Shown here piece after piece: positions 9,737 to 19,049 of a DNA stretch of 64,000 nucleotides (position 1 is its first letter; the number at the start of each line of letters is the position of its first letter). The DNA comes from Rhodococcoides corynebacterioides NBRC 14404. Lineage in GTDB: Bacteria > Actinomycetota > Actinomycetes > Mycobacteriales > Mycobacteriaceae. Under the pieces are notes generated by a model. It did not search any database and had not been told where the DNA came from. It worked only from the letters and a program-made list of their open reading frames with translations. The stretch lies in NCBI RefSeq assembly GCF_001894765.1, contig NZ_BCWV01000006.1, positions 218,630 to 282,629 on the forward strand, read 5' to 3'. A program made the translations under genes and the position numbers.

Positions 9737-10156
9737 ATGGCCGACAGTCCTGACGTGCGCATCGGTACCGCGGAGCGTGAACGCGCGTTCTCGCTGCTCG
9801 GGGAACATTTCGCGGCCGGGCGCCTGACGCCCGGCGAGTTCGACGAGCGGTCGGCGGCGGCCGGTCGCGCCGTGACCCGGGGTGAGCTGGTCCCGCTGTT
9901 CGCCGATCTGCCCGGCGCGGGAGCCGACCTGGTGCACTCGTCCGCGGCGGACGAATCGTCCACGGCCGCGGCGGGCGAGAAGTCCACACCGGCCGCCGTC
10001 TCGGACCCCGGCGCCGGCCGTGACTGGCGACGCGCCGTCATGGCTCTGGTGCCGATCGCCGCGCTGGTGCTGTTCTTCGTGACCGGCACCTGGCTGTGGT
10101 TCCTCGCGATCCCGGCGGCGGGTGCGATTCTCTTCGCGGGCCGGGACGACCGTTGA
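9737..10156 (+). CDS. DUF1707-domain membrane protein
   Basis: A 139-residue protein. The N-terminal about 55 residues (VRIGTAERERAFSLLGEHFAAG followed by LTPGEFDERSAAA) form a DUF1707 domain, common in actinobacteria and often found next to membrane helices. A low-complexity linker rich in Ala, Ser and Glu follows, then two adjacent hydrophobic helices (about 98-134). The function is unknown; the layout suggests a small inner-membrane protein with a cytoplasmic N-terminal domain. The stop overlaps the TTG start of the next gene. Confidence 0.75.
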   Translation: MADSPDVRIGTAERERAFSLLGEHFAAGRLTPGEFDERSAAAGRAVTRGELVPLFADLPGAGADLVHSSAADESSTAAAGEKSTPAAVSDPGAGRDWRRAVMALVPIAALVLFFVTGTWLWFLAIPAAGAILFAGRDDR

Positions 10157-10887
10157 TCGACGTCCGCGTCGCGCTGTTCGACGTCTTCGGCACCGTGGTG
10201 GACTGGCGAACCGGCATCGCGGACGCCGTGCGGACCTGGTCCGCCGTTCACGCGCCGACGCGGTCCGACCTCGATCCCGGCGACGTGGCGGACCGATGGC
10301 GTGCGCGGTATCAGCCGTCGATGCAGCCGATTCGCAACGGGTCGCGAGGATTCACCACGCTCGACGTCCTGCACCGGGAGAGCCTGGTGGATCTGCTGAC
10401 CGAGCTCGAGATCGACGCGGACGACGAGGCCGTCGACGCCCTCAACGCGGCGTGGCACGCGCTGCCGCCGTGGCCGGATTCGGTCGCGGGACTCACGGCG
10501 ATCCGAGAGTTGATGCCCGTGGCTCCGCTGTCCAACGGCAACGTCTCGCTGCTGCTGGACATGGCCCGGAACGCCGGGTTGCCGTGGGACACGATCCTGG
10601 GCGCGCAGGTGGTCCGGGCGTACAAGCCGACGCCGGAGAGCTATCTGCGGACCGCCGAACTGCTCGATCTCGAGCCGGAACGGTGCCTGATGGTCGCGGC
10701 GCACAACGACGATCTCGCGGCGGCGCAGGCCTGCGGCCTCCGCACGGCGTTCGTGCGCCGCCCTCTCGAACACGGGCCCGGCGGCGCGGATCCCGGGCCG
10801 ACGGGCGACTGGGACGTCGTGGTCCGGGACCTCGTCGAGCTCGGAGCCGTGCTGGCTCGAACAGGTGCTCAGACGCGCCGTTCGTAG
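10153..10887 (+). CDS. HAD-superfamily hydrolase, haloacid dehalogenase type II-like
   Basis: A 244-residue HAD hydrolase. Motif I is LFDVFGTVVDW (nucleophile Asp), motif II is PLSNGN, motif III is the Lys in RAYKPTPESY, and motif IV is HNDDLAAA. This layout is that of L-2-haloacid dehalogenases and related phosphatases. The TTG start at 10153 overlaps the previous stop (TTGA); no other start codon lies close to motif I. Its 3' end overlaps the convergent methyltransferase gene by 19 bp. Substrate specificity cannot be assigned, because many type II-like HADs are not dehalogenases. Confidence 0.82.
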   Translation: MIDVRVALFDVFGTVVDWRTGIADAVRTWSAVHAPTRSDLDPGDVADRWRARYQPSMQPIRNGSRGFTTLDVLHRESLVDLLTELEIDADDEAVDALNAAWHALPPWPDSVAGLTAIRELMPVAPLSNGNVSLLLDMARNAGLPWDTILGAQVVRAYKPTPESYLRTAELLDLEPERCLMVAAHNDDLAAAQACGLRTAFVRRPLEHGPGGADPGPTGDWDVVVRDLVELGAVLARTGAQTRRS

Positions 10888-11384
10888 ACGCCGACCTCAC
10901 CGCCGAGCTCGTACGCGCCGATTCCCGCGAAGGAGGCGAGGACGCGCTCGTGGTTCCAGTCCTCGTCGACGTGGATCTCGTGCGGGTTGCCCTCGATCTC
11001 GTGCTGGGGGTAGTGCACGATCGGGATGGACAGGTAGACGGCCTTGCGCGCCGCCGCGGTGCAGCGCTCCCACAGCGTGAGGGCGTCCGCCTCCGTCATG
11101 TGCTCGGCGACGTCACCGATGATCACCACGTCCGCGTCCGGCAGGTCGACCTTGCGTGCGTCGCCCACGACGATCTCGTCGTAGTACTCGTGCAGGCGGT
11201 AGGTGTCGACGTAGGGCTGCCAGATCTCGATGCCCGTCAGCCGATCGACGTGCGGCCCGGCGAGGAGCTTGGCGTACGTGCCCACGCCCGGTCCGATGTC
11301 GAGCACGGACACCGGCCCTTCCTCGGCCAGCGCGAACACGCGGTCACGGGTCCAGGACTTACCTTCGGTCGAACTCATCGGCAT
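10869..11384 (-). CDS. Class I SAM-dependent methyltransferase-like protein
   Basis: A 171-residue protein with the SAM-binding motif VLDIGPGVGTYAKLL near residues 26-40 and the following acidic strand end GIEIW. The later VVIIGDVAEHM matches motif IV of class I methyltransferases. It is short, essentially one Rossmann domain without a substrate-binding insertion. ATG is possible at 11384 or two codons in. It stands alone between the convergent HAD gene and the Lrp regulator. The substrate is unknown. Confidence 0.72.
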   Translation of the reverse strand: MPMSSTEGKSWTRDRVFALAEEGPVSVLDIGPGVGTYAKLLAGPHVDRLTGIEIWQPYVDTYRLHEYYDEIVVGDARKVDLPDADVVIIGDVAEHMTEADALTLWERCTAAARKAVYLSIPIVHYPQHEIEGNPHEIHVDEDWNHERVLASFAGIGAYELGGEVGVYERRV

Positions 11385-11423
11385 GGGGGCTGTATGCCCC
11401 CGGCGCCTGCCCCGTAACCCGTC

Positions 11424-11870
11424 TCATTCGTCGTAGAACGTCTGCAGCACGATGGTGCTGCGTGTGTTCACCCCGGCGGTGGTGCGGATACGCTGCAGCA
11501 GGTGTTCGAGGTCCCGCGGTGACCCCACCCGGACCAACAGGACGTAGCTGTCCTCGCCTGCCACGGAATGACAGGCGCGGACTCCGTCCAGGTCGCGCAA
11601 CCGCGCCGGGGCGTCGTCGGGCGCCGTGGGGTCGAGCGGCGTGATCGCCACGAACGCCGTCAGCGGCGCCCCCAACACCTCGTGGTCGACGCGCGCGGTG
11701 TACCCGAGCACGACGCCCGACGACTCGAGTCGTCGCACCCGCGCCTGCACCGCGGACACCGACAGGCCCGCCTTCTCGGCGAGGTGGGCGAGCGTGGCAC
11801 GCCCGTCTCGGACCAGTTCCGCGACGATCACCGTGTCGACGGCGTCCAGCGACGTCCCGGGTGCGTTCAT
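11424..11870 (-). CDS. Lrp/AsnC-family transcriptional regulator
   Basis: A 148-residue regulator. The N-terminal winged helix-turn-helix covers about 8-60 (TLAHLAEKAGLSVSAVQARVRRLESSGVV, quoted here as one helix pair), followed by an RAM/AsnC ligand-binding domain with the family-typical GVRACHSVAGEDSYVLLVR. Members form octamers that sense amino acids. Its ATG overlaps the stop of the CPBP protease gene upstream (ATGA), so the two are probably co-transcribed. Targets are unknown; autoregulation is common in the family. Confidence 0.88.
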   Translation of the reverse strand: MNAPGTSLDAVDTVIVAELVRDGRATLAHLAEKAGLSVSAVQARVRRLESSGVVLGYTARVDHEVLGAPLTAFVAITPLDPTAPDDAPARLRDLDGVRACHSVAGEDSYVLLVRVGSPRDLEHLLQRIRTTAGVNTRSTIVLQTFYDE

Positions 11871-12583
11871 GCGAACAGCGGGGGCATGGCGAACACCATG
11901 ACCGTCGACCACGAGACGTGGGTCAGGATGGGCGCGAGGATGCCGCCCGACGCTCGCCGTTCGAGCCCGAGCACGAAGCCGAGTGTGATGGCGGCGAACC
12001 CGAGCATCGGGTTGCCCGTCGCCAGGGTGGCGATGGTGTAGACGATCGTCGAGATCAGCACCGGGCGTCCCCGGCCGATCGCGGCGAACAGCGCGCCGCG
12101 GAAGAAGATCTCCTCGGCCAGGCCGTTGAACAACGTGATGAACACGATCAGGGCGAACGGTCCGACGCGCGCGTGATCGAGGACGTTCGCGGTGAAGTCC
12201 CGCAGGGGCGGGATCTCCCGGACGATCAGTGCGCCCAGGACGAAGACCGCGCCTGCCGCCAGTCCGATCGCGATGGGGGTCAGGATGGGCCGACGCAGAT
12301 GGCCGCGGAACGGGATCCGTCCGAGGTGCAGCGGCCCGGACAGGAACCCGCCGACGATCCACACCAGGGCGAGCGCGATCGTCAGCGTGTAGAACAGCGG
12401 GTCGCCCGGCTTTACCGACAGCGAGATTCCGAGGAGCGTCGCCCCCACCACCAGCACGATGCCGACGACGATGCGACGGCGCAGGAACGCACGATCGGTC
12501 TCGGTGTGGTCGCGGTCGACCTTGTCGACCAGGGCGGATCGGACGACGCTCTCCATTCGGGTCTGCCAGGACACCATGGACAA
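11867..12583 (-). CDS. CPBP-family intramembrane glutamic endopeptidase
   Basis: A 238-residue polytopic membrane protein with about six to seven hydrophobic helices. The GLAEEIFFRGALF segment is the EExxxR motif of the CPBP (CAAX protease and bacteriocin-processing) family, and later His residues (LTHVSW) complete the catalytic set. In bacteria these proteases process peptides or act in bacteriocin self-immunity, but most have no known substrate. It is coupled to the Lrp/AsnC gene downstream. No bacteriocin-like precursor gene is visible nearby. Confidence 0.85.
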   Translation of the reverse strand: MSMVSWQTRMESVVRSALVDKVDRDHTETDRAFLRRRIVVGIVLVVGATLLGISLSVKPGDPLFYTLTIALALVWIVGGFLSGPLHLGRIPFRGHLRRPILTPIAIGLAAGAVFVLGALIVREIPPLRDFTANVLDHARVGPFALIVFITLFNGLAEEIFFRGALFAAIGRGRPVLISTIVYTIATLATGNPMLGFAAITLGFVLGLERRASGGILAPILTHVSWSTVMVFAMPPLFA

Positions 12584-12602
12584 ACCTCACCGTCCTTTCG
12601 GG

Positions 12603-13769
12603 TCAGCGGTGCAGGAGGGACCGTACCCGTGCGGAGACGGTGCCAACCACGCTCGCGGCCACGTCGAGGTTGGTCCGCACCACCGGCGCGATCGGCCACG
12701 AGTAGAGGACGGCACCGGCGCCGAGCGCCTCGACCAGCTTCCACCCGTCCTCGCCGAGAAGCTCGGCGCCGTAGCGACGAATGGTCCGGACGTCGCCGCC
12801 GGTCCACTCGGCGTCGGAATCGGCCAGCCGCAGCGCATCGGGATTCCGGCTCACCGATCGCGGGTGACCCGCACCCAGAAGACTGCGGCGCATCGCGTCG
12901 TCGACGCCGGTGAGTCCGCCGTCCGGATCGGGAACGTAGCGCTCGATGCGCTTCTCCGACGCCGTCATCGAGTTGACCAACGACTGGACCAGGTCGTCGG
13001 CGAGCAGTCCCGGAACGGGGATCAGGCGACCGATGACGAACCCCGCCAGGGCGGTGGGCACCGGCGGCGTCGGAACACCGAGCCGGTGGAGCCGCGCCGC
13101 GCGCACGTACGCGAAGACGAGGTCGCGGTACGGCAGCACCTCGGGACCGGCGATGTCGTACGCCCCGGCCGGCACCGACTCGTCGGCCGTCGCCCGCAGG
13201 TAGTACACGACGTCGTCGACGGCGATGGGCTGCACGGGCTTGTTCAGCCACGTCGGCAGCGGGAGGACCGGCAGACGGTCCGCGAGGTAGCGCATCATCT
13301 CGAACGACGTCGAGCCGGCACCGATCACGATGGCGGCGCGCAGCCACACCACCTCGATGCCGTCGACCTGCAACGCCTCCCCGACCTCGGCCCGGCTGGC
13401 GAGGTGCTCGGACAGCTCCTCGCCCTCGGGTACGAATCCGCCCAGGTAGACGATGCGACCGATGCCGGCGTCGCGTGCCGCCTCCGCGAAGTGCCGGGCC
13501 GAGTCGAGGTCCGTGCGGCGGTACCCGGACTCGCCGATGGCATGGACCAGGTAGTAGGCGACGTCGACGGAGGACTCGCCGAGTGCGTCCCGGCAGGAGT
13601 CGGCGTCGGTGACGTCGAGTCGAACGGCGTCGACCGTGTCGTACCAGTCGAACGAGCGCAGGCGTTCCGGTGTCCGCGATCCCACCACGACGTCGACGCC
13701 GTCTGCGACCAGGGAGGCGACGAGCCGAGAACCGATGTAGCCGCTGGCGCCGGTGACGAAGACCTTCAT
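12603..13769 (-). CDS. NAD(P)-binding Rossmann-fold protein, atypical SDR
   Basis: A 388-residue protein starting with the nucleotide-binding motif MKVFVTGASGYIGSRLV (TGxxGxxG), typical of extended or atypical short-chain dehydrogenases. The middle part (YYLVHAIGES, VYLGGF, WLRAAIVIGAGS) matches the NmrA/SDR_a5 type in actinobacteria that lack the classic YxxxK pair, and the C-terminal about 110 residues form a separate region with basic and helical character. The function is uncertain: possibly a redox-sensing or quinone-related protein. Confidence 0.72.
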   Translation of the reverse strand: MKVFVTGASGYIGSRLVASLVADGVDVVVGSRTPERLRSFDWYDTVDAVRLDVTDADSCRDALGESSVDVAYYLVHAIGESGYRRTDLDSARHFAEAARDAGIGRIVYLGGFVPEGEELSEHLASRAEVGEALQVDGIEVVWLRAAIVIGAGSTSFEMMRYLADRLPVLPLPTWLNKPVQPIAVDDVVYYLRATADESVPAGAYDIAGPEVLPYRDLVFAYVRAARLHRLGVPTPPVPTALAGFVIGRLIPVPGLLADDLVQSLVNSMTASEKRIERYVPDPDGGLTGVDDAMRRSLLGAGHPRSVSRNPDALRLADSDAEWTGGDVRTIRRYGAELLGEDGWKLVEALGAGAVLYSWPIAPVVRTNLDVAASVVGTVSARVRSLLHR

Positions 13770-13868
13770 GGAACCGAGATTACGGACGTCGCGCGCCAGG
13801 GCTCGATCCTGTGACCCCCCTCACGCGTCCTCGCCGATCCCGGGGACGGGAGGTGACATAGTTGGGCG

Positions 13869-14453
13869 ATGGCGTCGGACCGAGAAGTCGAGGTACAGAC
13901 CGTGCGACTGCCGGTGCCGTCCGTGGGCACCGCGGTCGCGCTGATGCGGGCGACGGTGTCCTGGTCGGTGGACACCGTGGTGCTCGTCGCCGCCCTGCCC
14001 TCGCGGATCGACGACTTGTTCTCCCGCGTCGATGCCCTGATCGCGTCCATCGAGGAGATCACCGCGCGCGCCGGCGGCGTGATCGAGGCGGCCGCGCGCA
14101 CCACCGACGACGCGGCGGAGGTGATCGTCGGGGCCGGTGACGCGTCGGAGCGCGCGCGGACCATGATCGCCGACATCCAGCCGATCGCGGACCGGGGCAT
14201 CCCGCTCGGGCGACGGTTCGTGGACAACTTCTCCGAGCACGAGCTCGACGCGTCCATCCGCATGGTCGACCATCTCCCCGAGCTCATGGAGCGGATGGAG
14301 GCGATCATGCCCATCCTGGCCACCATGGACACCGTCGCGCCGGAGATCCACCAGCTGCTCGAGGTGACCAAGGACGTGCGCAAGGCCGTCATCGGCATCC
14401 CCGGGTTCAAGTTCTTTCGCAACCGCGGCGAGGAGAAGCTCGAGGACATCTGA
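13869..14453 (+). CDS. Conserved hypothetical protein, largely helical
   Basis: A 194-residue protein without a recognised catalytic domain. After a short N-terminus, residues about 40-110 are a heptad-like, Ala/Ile/Asp-rich helix (RIDDLFSRVDALIASIEEI), followed by a second helical block with many Met, Ile and Leu (LPELMERMEAIMPIL). The end is basic, then acidic. There is no signal peptide or strong membrane helix. It lies between the divergent NAD(P)-binding gene and lhr, 36 bp upstream of the latter. The coiled-coil look suggests a structural or polar-localised protein (inference). Confidence 0.6.
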   Translation: MASDREVEVQTVRLPVPSVGTAVALMRATVSWSVDTVVLVAALPSRIDDLFSRVDALIASIEEITARAGGVIEAAARTTDDAAEVIVGAGDASERARTMIADIQPIADRGIPLGRRFVDNFSEHELDASIRMVDHLPELMERMEAIMPILATMDTVAPEIHQLLEVTKDVRKAVIGIPGFKFFRNRGEEKLEDI

Positions 14454-14489
14454 CGCCGCCGTGTCGGTGGGTCGGTGCACTATGGACCG

Positions 14490-17400
14490 GTGAGCACTCC
14501 CCCGTCCGACGAGGTTCTGGCCCGGTTCTCCGCGCCCACCCGCGCGTGGTTCGAGGGTGCGTTCCCCGCACCCACCGGAGCCCAGCTCGGCGCGTGGGAC
14601 TCCATCTCGAGCGGGGCCCACACGCTGGTCGTGGCCCCCACGGGGTCGGGCAAGACCCTCTCGGCGTTCCTGTGGGCGCTCGATCGGCTGGTCCAGCGCG
14701 ATGCCGCCGCCGACGACTCCGTGCGCGGAACGCGCGTGCTGTACGTCTCGCCGCTCAAGGCGCTGGCCGTCGACGTCGAGCGGAACCTGCGCTCTCCCCT
14801 GGTCGGGATCACGCAGACCGCCAAGCTGCAGGGGGTCGCACCGCCCGAGATTTCCGTGGGCGTTCGCTCGGGTGACACCAGCCCCGCCGATCGGCGCGCC
14901 ATGCTCAAGACGCCGCCGGACATCCTCATCACCACGCCGGAGTCGCTGTTCCTCATGCTGACGTCGGCCGCCCGGGAGACGTTGCAGACGGTCGACACCG
15001 TCATCGTCGACGAGGTGCACGCCGTGGCCGGGACCAAGCGCGGCGCCCATCTCGCCCTCTCGCTCGAGCGGCTCGACGCCGCGTTGGAGCGTCCCGCGCA
15101 GCGCATCGGACTCTCGGCCACCGTGCGTCCCCACGAAGAGGTCGGACGGTTCCTCACCGGCAGCGCACCCATCCGCATCGTGGCTCCCGCGTCCCCCAAG
15201 ACCTTCGACCTCTCCGTGCGGGTGCCGGTGGAGGACATGACCGAGCTCGGCACGTCCGAACCGCAGGAGGGCTCCGCCTCGGCGGCGCCGCAGCAGGGGT
15301 CGATCTGGCCGCACGTCGAGGCGCAGATCGTCGACCTCGTGCTCGAGCACCGGTCGTCGATCGTGTTCGCCAACTCCCGGCGCCTGTCGGAACGGCTCAC
15401 CGCCCGCCTCAACGAGGTATACGCCGAACGGCTCGGCGAGGGGGTGCCCACGGACCACGCGCCGCCGTCGCAGATCGGATCCTCCGGCGAGGTGGTCCAC
15501 GGATCGGAACCCCTGCTCGCGCGGGCCCATCACGGCAGCGTCAGCAAGGATCAGCGCGCCCTGATCGAGGACGACCTGAAGTCCGGCCGCCTCAAGTGCG
15601 TCGTGGCCACCAGCAGCCTCGAGCTCGGCATCGACATGGGTGCAGTCGATCTCGTGGTCCAGGTGGAGGCGCCGCCGTCGGTGGCCAGCGGCCTGCAGCG
15701 GGTGGGCCGCGCGGGGCACCAGGTCGGCGAGATCTCCCGCGGTGTGCTCTTCCCGAAGCACCGCACCGATCTCATCCACTGCGCCGTCACGGTCCAGCGG
15801 ATGACCGAGGGTCACATCGAGGCCCTGCAGGTACCGGCCAATCCGCTCGACATCCTCGCCCAGCAGACGGTCGCCGCGTGTGCTCTCGAACCGATCGACG
15901 CCGACGAGTGGTTCGACACCGTGCGTCGCACCGGGAACTTCGCGACGCTGCCGCGGTCCGCGTTCGAGTCGACCCTGGATCTGCTGTCCGGGCGGTACCC
16001 CTCGGACGAGTTCGCCGAGCTCCGCCCACGCCTGGTGTGGGATCGCGACGGCGGCTCGCTCACCGGCCGGCCCGGTGCCCAGCGGTTGGCCGTCACCTCC
16101 GGTGGCGCCATCCCCGACCGCGGACTCTTCGGCGTCTTCATGGTCGGGGAGAAGGCCAGCCGAGTGGGCGAACTCGACGAGGAAATGGTCTACGAGTCGC
16201 GGGTGGGCGACGTGTTCGCCCTGGGCGCCACCAGCTGGCGCATCGAGGAGATCACGCACGACCGCGTTCTGGTCAGCCCCGCGTACGGCCAACCCGGCCG
16301 ACTGCCGTTCTGGCACGGGGACGGGCTGGGGCGTCCGGCCGAGCTCGGCGAGGCCCTCGGCGGCTTCCTCCGGTCCGCGACGGACGACGACGCGATGCGC
16401 GAGAGGTTGTCCGCCGGCGGTCTGGACGCCAACGCGGTCACCAACCTGCTGGCGCTGCTCGCCGAACAGCGTACGGCCACCGGCCATCTCCCGACCGACC
16501 GCACTCTCGTGGTGGAGAGATTCCGCGACGAACTCGGTGACTGGCGGCTGGTCCTGCACTCGCCCTACGGCCAGCAGGTGCACGCACCGTGGGCATTGGC
16601 CGTCGGCGCGCGGTTGATCGAGCGGTTCGGCATCGACTCCCAGCCGACGGCGTCCGACGACGGCATCATCGTGCGGCTGCCCGACACCGAGGACGAGCCG
16701 CCCGGCGCCGACCTGTTCGTGTTCGAGCGCGACGAGATCGCCGACATCGTCACCGAGCAGGTGGGCGGGTCCGCGCTCTTCGCCTCCCGGTTCCGCGAAT
16801 GTGCCGCGCGCGCACTGCTTCTGCCGCGTCGTAATCCGGGCAAGCGGGCGCCGCTGTGGCAGCAGCGGCAGCGCGCCGCCCAGCTGCTGGACGTCGCGCG
16901 GAAGTACCCGACGTTCCCGATCCTGCTCGAGACGGTCCGCGAGTGCCTGCAGGACGTCTACGACCTGCCGTCCCTCGAGGCGCTGAGCACCCGCATCGCC
17001 CGGCGCCAGATCCGCGTCCTGACGGTCGACACCGACACGCCGTCGCCGTTCGCCACGTCGCTGCTGTTCTCGTACGTCGGCCAGTTCATGTACGAGGGCG
17101 ACTCGCCGCTGGCCGAACGCCGTGCTGCCGCACTGTCTCTCGATGCCTCGCTGCTCGCCGAGCTGCTCGGGCGGGTGGAGCTGCGCGACCTGCTCGACGC
17201 CGCCGTGGTCGCGGACACCGAGACCGAGCTGCAACGGCTCGCGCCGGACCGGAAGGCCCGCGACAAGGAGGGCGTGGCCGACCTGCTGCGCCTGCTCGGC
17301 CCGCTTACCACGGCCGAACTCGAGGCACGATGCGAGACCCCGGAGGCCGCGGCCGGCTGGGTGGCGGACCTGGTCTCGGACCGGCGCGCCCTCGAGGTGT

Positions 17401-19049
17401 CCTTCGCCGGGTCCTCGTGGTGGGTGGCCATCGAGGACGCGAGCAGGCTGCGCGACGCCCTCGGCGTCCCGCTCCCGATCGGCGTTCCGGACGCGTTCAT
17501 CGAACCCGTCGAGGATCCGATGGGCGATCTGGTGAGCCGGTACGCCCGCACCCACGGCCCCTTCTCGGTGGCCGACGTCGCCGGCCGGTTCGGCGTGGGT
17601 TCCGCGGTGGCGCGTGACGTCCTGCTGCGCCTCGCCGCGGCGAAACGTGTGGTGGAGGGCGAATTCCGGCCCGGCGGGTCGGGCAGCGAATGGTGCGACG
17701 CCGAGGTGCTCCGACGTCTGCGACGGCGTTCCCTCGCCGCGGCCCGTCAGGACGTGGAGCCCGTACCCACGCACGTCCTGGGCCGGTTCCTGCCGCGCTG
17801 GCAGCACGTCGGCGGAACCCTGCGCGGACTCGACGGCGTGGTCACCGTGATCGATCAGCTCGCCGGCGTTCCGATCCCGGCGTCGGCGTGGGAGTCGCTG
17901 ATCCTGCCGCAGCGCGTGCGGGACTACTCGCCGGCGATGCTCGACGAGCTCACCGCCACCGGTGAGGTGGTGTGGTCAGGCCACGGGTCCATCTCGTCGA
18001 AGGACGGGTGGGTGTGCCTGCACCCGGCCGACGCCGCTCCGGTGACCCTCCCCCTCCCCCGCGACGACGAGCTCAGCGACCTCCAACACGCCGTCCTGCA
18101 GGCCCTGTCGGGCGGCGGCGCGTTCTTCTTCCGCCAGCTCTCCGACACCGTGGGAACGGTGCTGCGCGAACGCGCGGTCGACCCGCCGGACGACACGACG
18201 CTCGCCGCCGCGCTGTGGGACCTCGTGTGGACCGGACACCTGACCAACGACACGTTCGCGCCGCTGCGGTCACTGCTGCACGGCACCACGCGGTCCGCGC
18301 CGAGTCACCGGCCGGCTCGTCGCTCCCCCCGCTCCCGCTCCTACCAGCGCTACGCACGGCCCACCCTGCCCACCCGCACCGGTCCGCCCACCGTCGGCGG
18401 TCGGTGGGCTCTGGTGCCGGAGGTCGACACGGACCCCACCGTGCGCGCCCACGCGACGGCGGAGATCCTGCTCGAGCGCTACGGCGTCGTCACGCGGGGG
18501 TCGGTGATGGACGAGGGCATTCCCGGCGGCTTCGGGGGGGTGTACAAGGTGCTCACCGGGTTCGAGGATTCGGGGCGCGCGCGGCGGGGGTACTTCGTCG
18601 ACTCCCTCGGCGGCGCCCAGTTCTCCACCTCCGACGTGGTGGATCGCCTGCGCAGCGAGTCCGAGCGCAGCCTCGGTGCCGTCGCGTTGGCGGCCACGGA
18701 CCCGGCCAACCCCTACGGCGCGGCCCTCCCGTGGCCCAAGAGCGAGATCGAGGGCGCGTCCGGCCACCGCCCGGGACGCAAGGCGGGCGCCCTCGTGGTG
18801 CTGGTGGACGGCCACCTGGTGCTCTTCGTCGAACGGGGCGGCAAGTCGATTCTGACGTTCACCGCCGACCGCGACGCACTGTCGGCGGCCGGTGCGGCGC
18901 TCGGGTCCCTGGTGACCACGAGGTCGGTGGACCGCCTGCTGGTCGAACGCACCGACGGCGAGGACATCCACGGCACCGTGCTCGCGTCCGTGCTCGCCGA
19001 GTCGGGGTTCACGGCCACCCCGCGCGGCCTCCGGATCAGGGTCACCTGA
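14490..19049 (+). CDS. lhr: Lhr-family ATP-dependent 3'-5' DNA helicase
   Basis: A 1519-residue protein, the expected length for full Lhr. Helicase motifs are clear: Q/Walker A region APTGSGKT, motif II DEVH, motif III SATV, and the later GRAGHQ arginine-finger motif VI. The remaining about 700 residues contain the winged-helix and beta-barrel modules and the long Lhr C-terminal domain. Lhr unwinds DNA and RNA:DNA hybrids 3' to 5' in repair. The GTG at 14490 is preferred; a GTG 15 bp upstream is an alternative, and neither has a strong Shine-Dalgarno. It abuts nei, supporting a shared role in base-damage repair. Confidence 0.95.
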   Translation: MSTPPSDEVLARFSAPTRAWFEGAFPAPTGAQLGAWDSISSGAHTLVVAPTGSGKTLSAFLWALDRLVQRDAAADDSVRGTRVLYVSPLKALAVDVERNLRSPLVGITQTAKLQGVAPPEISVGVRSGDTSPADRRAMLKTPPDILITTPESLFLMLTSAARETLQTVDTVIVDEVHAVAGTKRGAHLALSLERLDAALERPAQRIGLSATVRPHEEVGRFLTGSAPIRIVAPASPKTFDLSVRVPVEDMTELGTSEPQEGSASAAPQQGSIWPHVEAQIVDLVLEHRSSIVFANSRRLSERLTARLNEVYAERLGEGVPTDHAPPSQIGSSGEVVHGSEPLLARAHHGSVSKDQRALIEDDLKSGRLKCVVATSSLELGIDMGAVDLVVQVEAPPSVASGLQRVGRAGHQVGEISRGVLFPKHRTDLIHCAVTVQRMTEGHIEALQVPANPLDILAQQTVAACALEPIDADEWFDTVRRTGNFATLPRSAFESTLDLLSGRYPSDEFAELRPRLVWDRDGGSLTGRPGAQRLAVTSGGAIPDRGLFGVFMVGEKASRVGELDEEMVYESRVGDVFALGATSWRIEEITHDRVLVSPAYGQPGRLPFWHGDGLGRPAELGEALGGFLRSATDDDAMRERLSAGGLDANAVTNLLALLAEQRTATGHLPTDRTLVVERFRDELGDWRLVLHSPYGQQVHAPWALAVGARLIERFGIDSQPTASDDGIIVRLPDTEDEPPGADLFVFERDEIADIVTEQVGGSALFASRFRECAARALLLPRRNPGKRAPLWQQRQRAAQLLDVARKYPTFPILLETVRECLQDVYDLPSLEALSTRIARRQIRVLTVDTDTPSPFATSLLFSYVGQFMYEGDSPLAERRAAALSLDASLLAELLGRVELRDLLDAAVVADTETELQRLAPDRKARDKEGVADLLRLLGPLTTAELEARCETPEAAAGWVADLVSDRRALEVSFAGSSWWVAIEDASRLRDALGVPLPIGVPDAFIEPVEDPMGDLVSRYARTHGPFSVADVAGRFGVGSAVARDVLLRLAAAKRVVEGEFRPGGSGSEWCDAEVLRRLRRRSLAAARQDVEPVPTHVLGRFLPRWQHVGGTLRGLDGVVTVIDQLAGVPIPASAWESLILPQRVRDYSPAMLDELTATGEVVWSGHGSISSKDGWVCLHPADAAPVTLPLPRDDELSDLQHAVLQALSGGGAFFFRQLSDTVGTVLRERAVDPPDDTTLAAALWDLVWTGHLTNDTFAPLRSLLHGTTRSAPSHRPARRSPRSRSYQRYARPTLPTRTGPPTVGGRWALVPEVDTDPTVRAHATAEILLERYGVVTRGSVMDEGIPGGFGGVYKVLTGFEDSGRARRGYFVDSLGGAQFSTSDVVDRLRSESERSLGAVALAATDPANPYGAALPWPKSEIEGASGHRPGRKAGALVVLVDGHLVLFVERGGKSILTFTADRDALSAAGAALGSLVTTRSVDRLLVERTDGEDIHGTVLASVLAESGFTATPRGLRIRVT

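Noticed and set aside
13821..17807. 1328-codon open frame on the minus strand
   Set aside because: It is antisense to lhr, is rich in Gly/Arg/His/Asp as expected for a shadow frame in high-GC DNA, and has no recognisable domain.
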